In this document: in pieces, positions 5,468 through 5,498 of the stretch
Layout of the letters: every line of letters begins with the position of its first letter
Numbering within the stretch: the stretch's first letter is position 1
Assembly (NCBI GenBank): GCA_019090845.1
Contig: JAHRVD010000072.1
Span: forward strand, 1 to 5,498
Source: Marinosulfonomonas sp.
GTDB lineage: Bacteria > Pseudomonadota > Alphaproteobacteria > Rhodobacterales > Rhodobacteraceae
Length of the DNA stretch: 5,498 nucleotides
Direction of reading: 5' to 3'
The notes under the pieces: model-generated
Databases searched by the model: none
Told to the model about the DNA's origin: nothing
Seen by the model: the letters and a program-made list of their open reading frames with translations, nothing else
Position numbers and translations under genes: made by a program

Positions 5468-5498
5468 ATGATATGAGCCCCGACGGCTACACAACCGC
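5464..5498 (+). CDS. Start of a downstream gene, probably LivG-like ABC transporter ATP-binding protein (truncated by window end)
   Basis: ATG 5464-5466 overlaps the ligase stop in an ATGA junction and opens a frame (MNDMSPDGYTT) that runs to the window edge. GAAAGGA (5447-5453) ends 10 bases before it. A second ATG at 5473 in the same frame is an alternative start. The 11 residues resemble my recollection of N-termini of branched-chain amino acid-type ABC ATPases that follow such ligases in alphaproteobacteria. No Walker motif is visible, so the product name rests on context and memory only. The overlap implies translational coupling to the ligase. Confidence 0.6.
   Translation, partial: MNDMSPDGYTT

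Overview
The window looks like chromosomal DNA of an alphaproteobacterium, most likely the Rhodobacterales (Roseobacter-type). This rests on the style of the RmuC, saccharopine dehydrogenase and acyl-CoA ligase proteins, on moderately GC-rich genes, on strong GGAGG-type ribosome binding sites and on a TTG start. The assignment is by recognition, not by a database search. Genes are densely packed and I see no mobile element, CRISPR array, tRNA, rRNA or prophage sequence.

Layout. (1) Positions 1-855 (+) hold the 3' part of rmuC, whose start lies outside the window. (2) A 29-base convergent gap follows. (3) A two-gene minus-strand operon reads from 3097 down to 885. The upstream gene (3097-2042) encodes a fungal LYS1-type saccharopine dehydrogenase / lysine-ketoglutarate reductase. 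The downstream gene (2030-885) encodes a LYS9-type saccharopine reductase / glutamate-forming saccharopine dehydrogenase. Only 11 bases separate them, and the second gene's ribosome binding site overlaps the first gene's stop codon. (4) A 402-base divergent intergenic region (3098-3499) contains no credible gene. It has an AT-rich core with repeated TTGAA elements and an abrupt change to a G-rich leader next to the plus-strand gene. (5) Positions 3500-5467 (+) encode a complete 655-residue AMP-binding acyl-CoA ligase with a TTG start. (6) Its stop overlaps, as ATGA, the start of a further plus-strand gene of which only 11 codons are visible. From the N-terminal residues and the usual context this is probably a LivG-like ABC transporter ATPase.

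Function. The minus-strand pair can carry out both steps that interconvert lysine plus 2-oxoglutarate with aminoadipate semialdehyde plus glutamate through saccharopine. In alphaproteobacteria this is most plausibly lysine degradation, possibly linked to osmotic stress. The plus-strand genes begin what looks like an uptake-and-activation operon, in which a transported carboxylic acid would be activated as its CoA thioester. The two operons share one control region but there is no direct evidence that they are co-regulated.

I found no clearly undescribed system. The main points of interest are the split two-gene form of LKR/SDH in the same order as the domains of the animal and plant fusion protein, and the unexplained repeats in the divergent control region.
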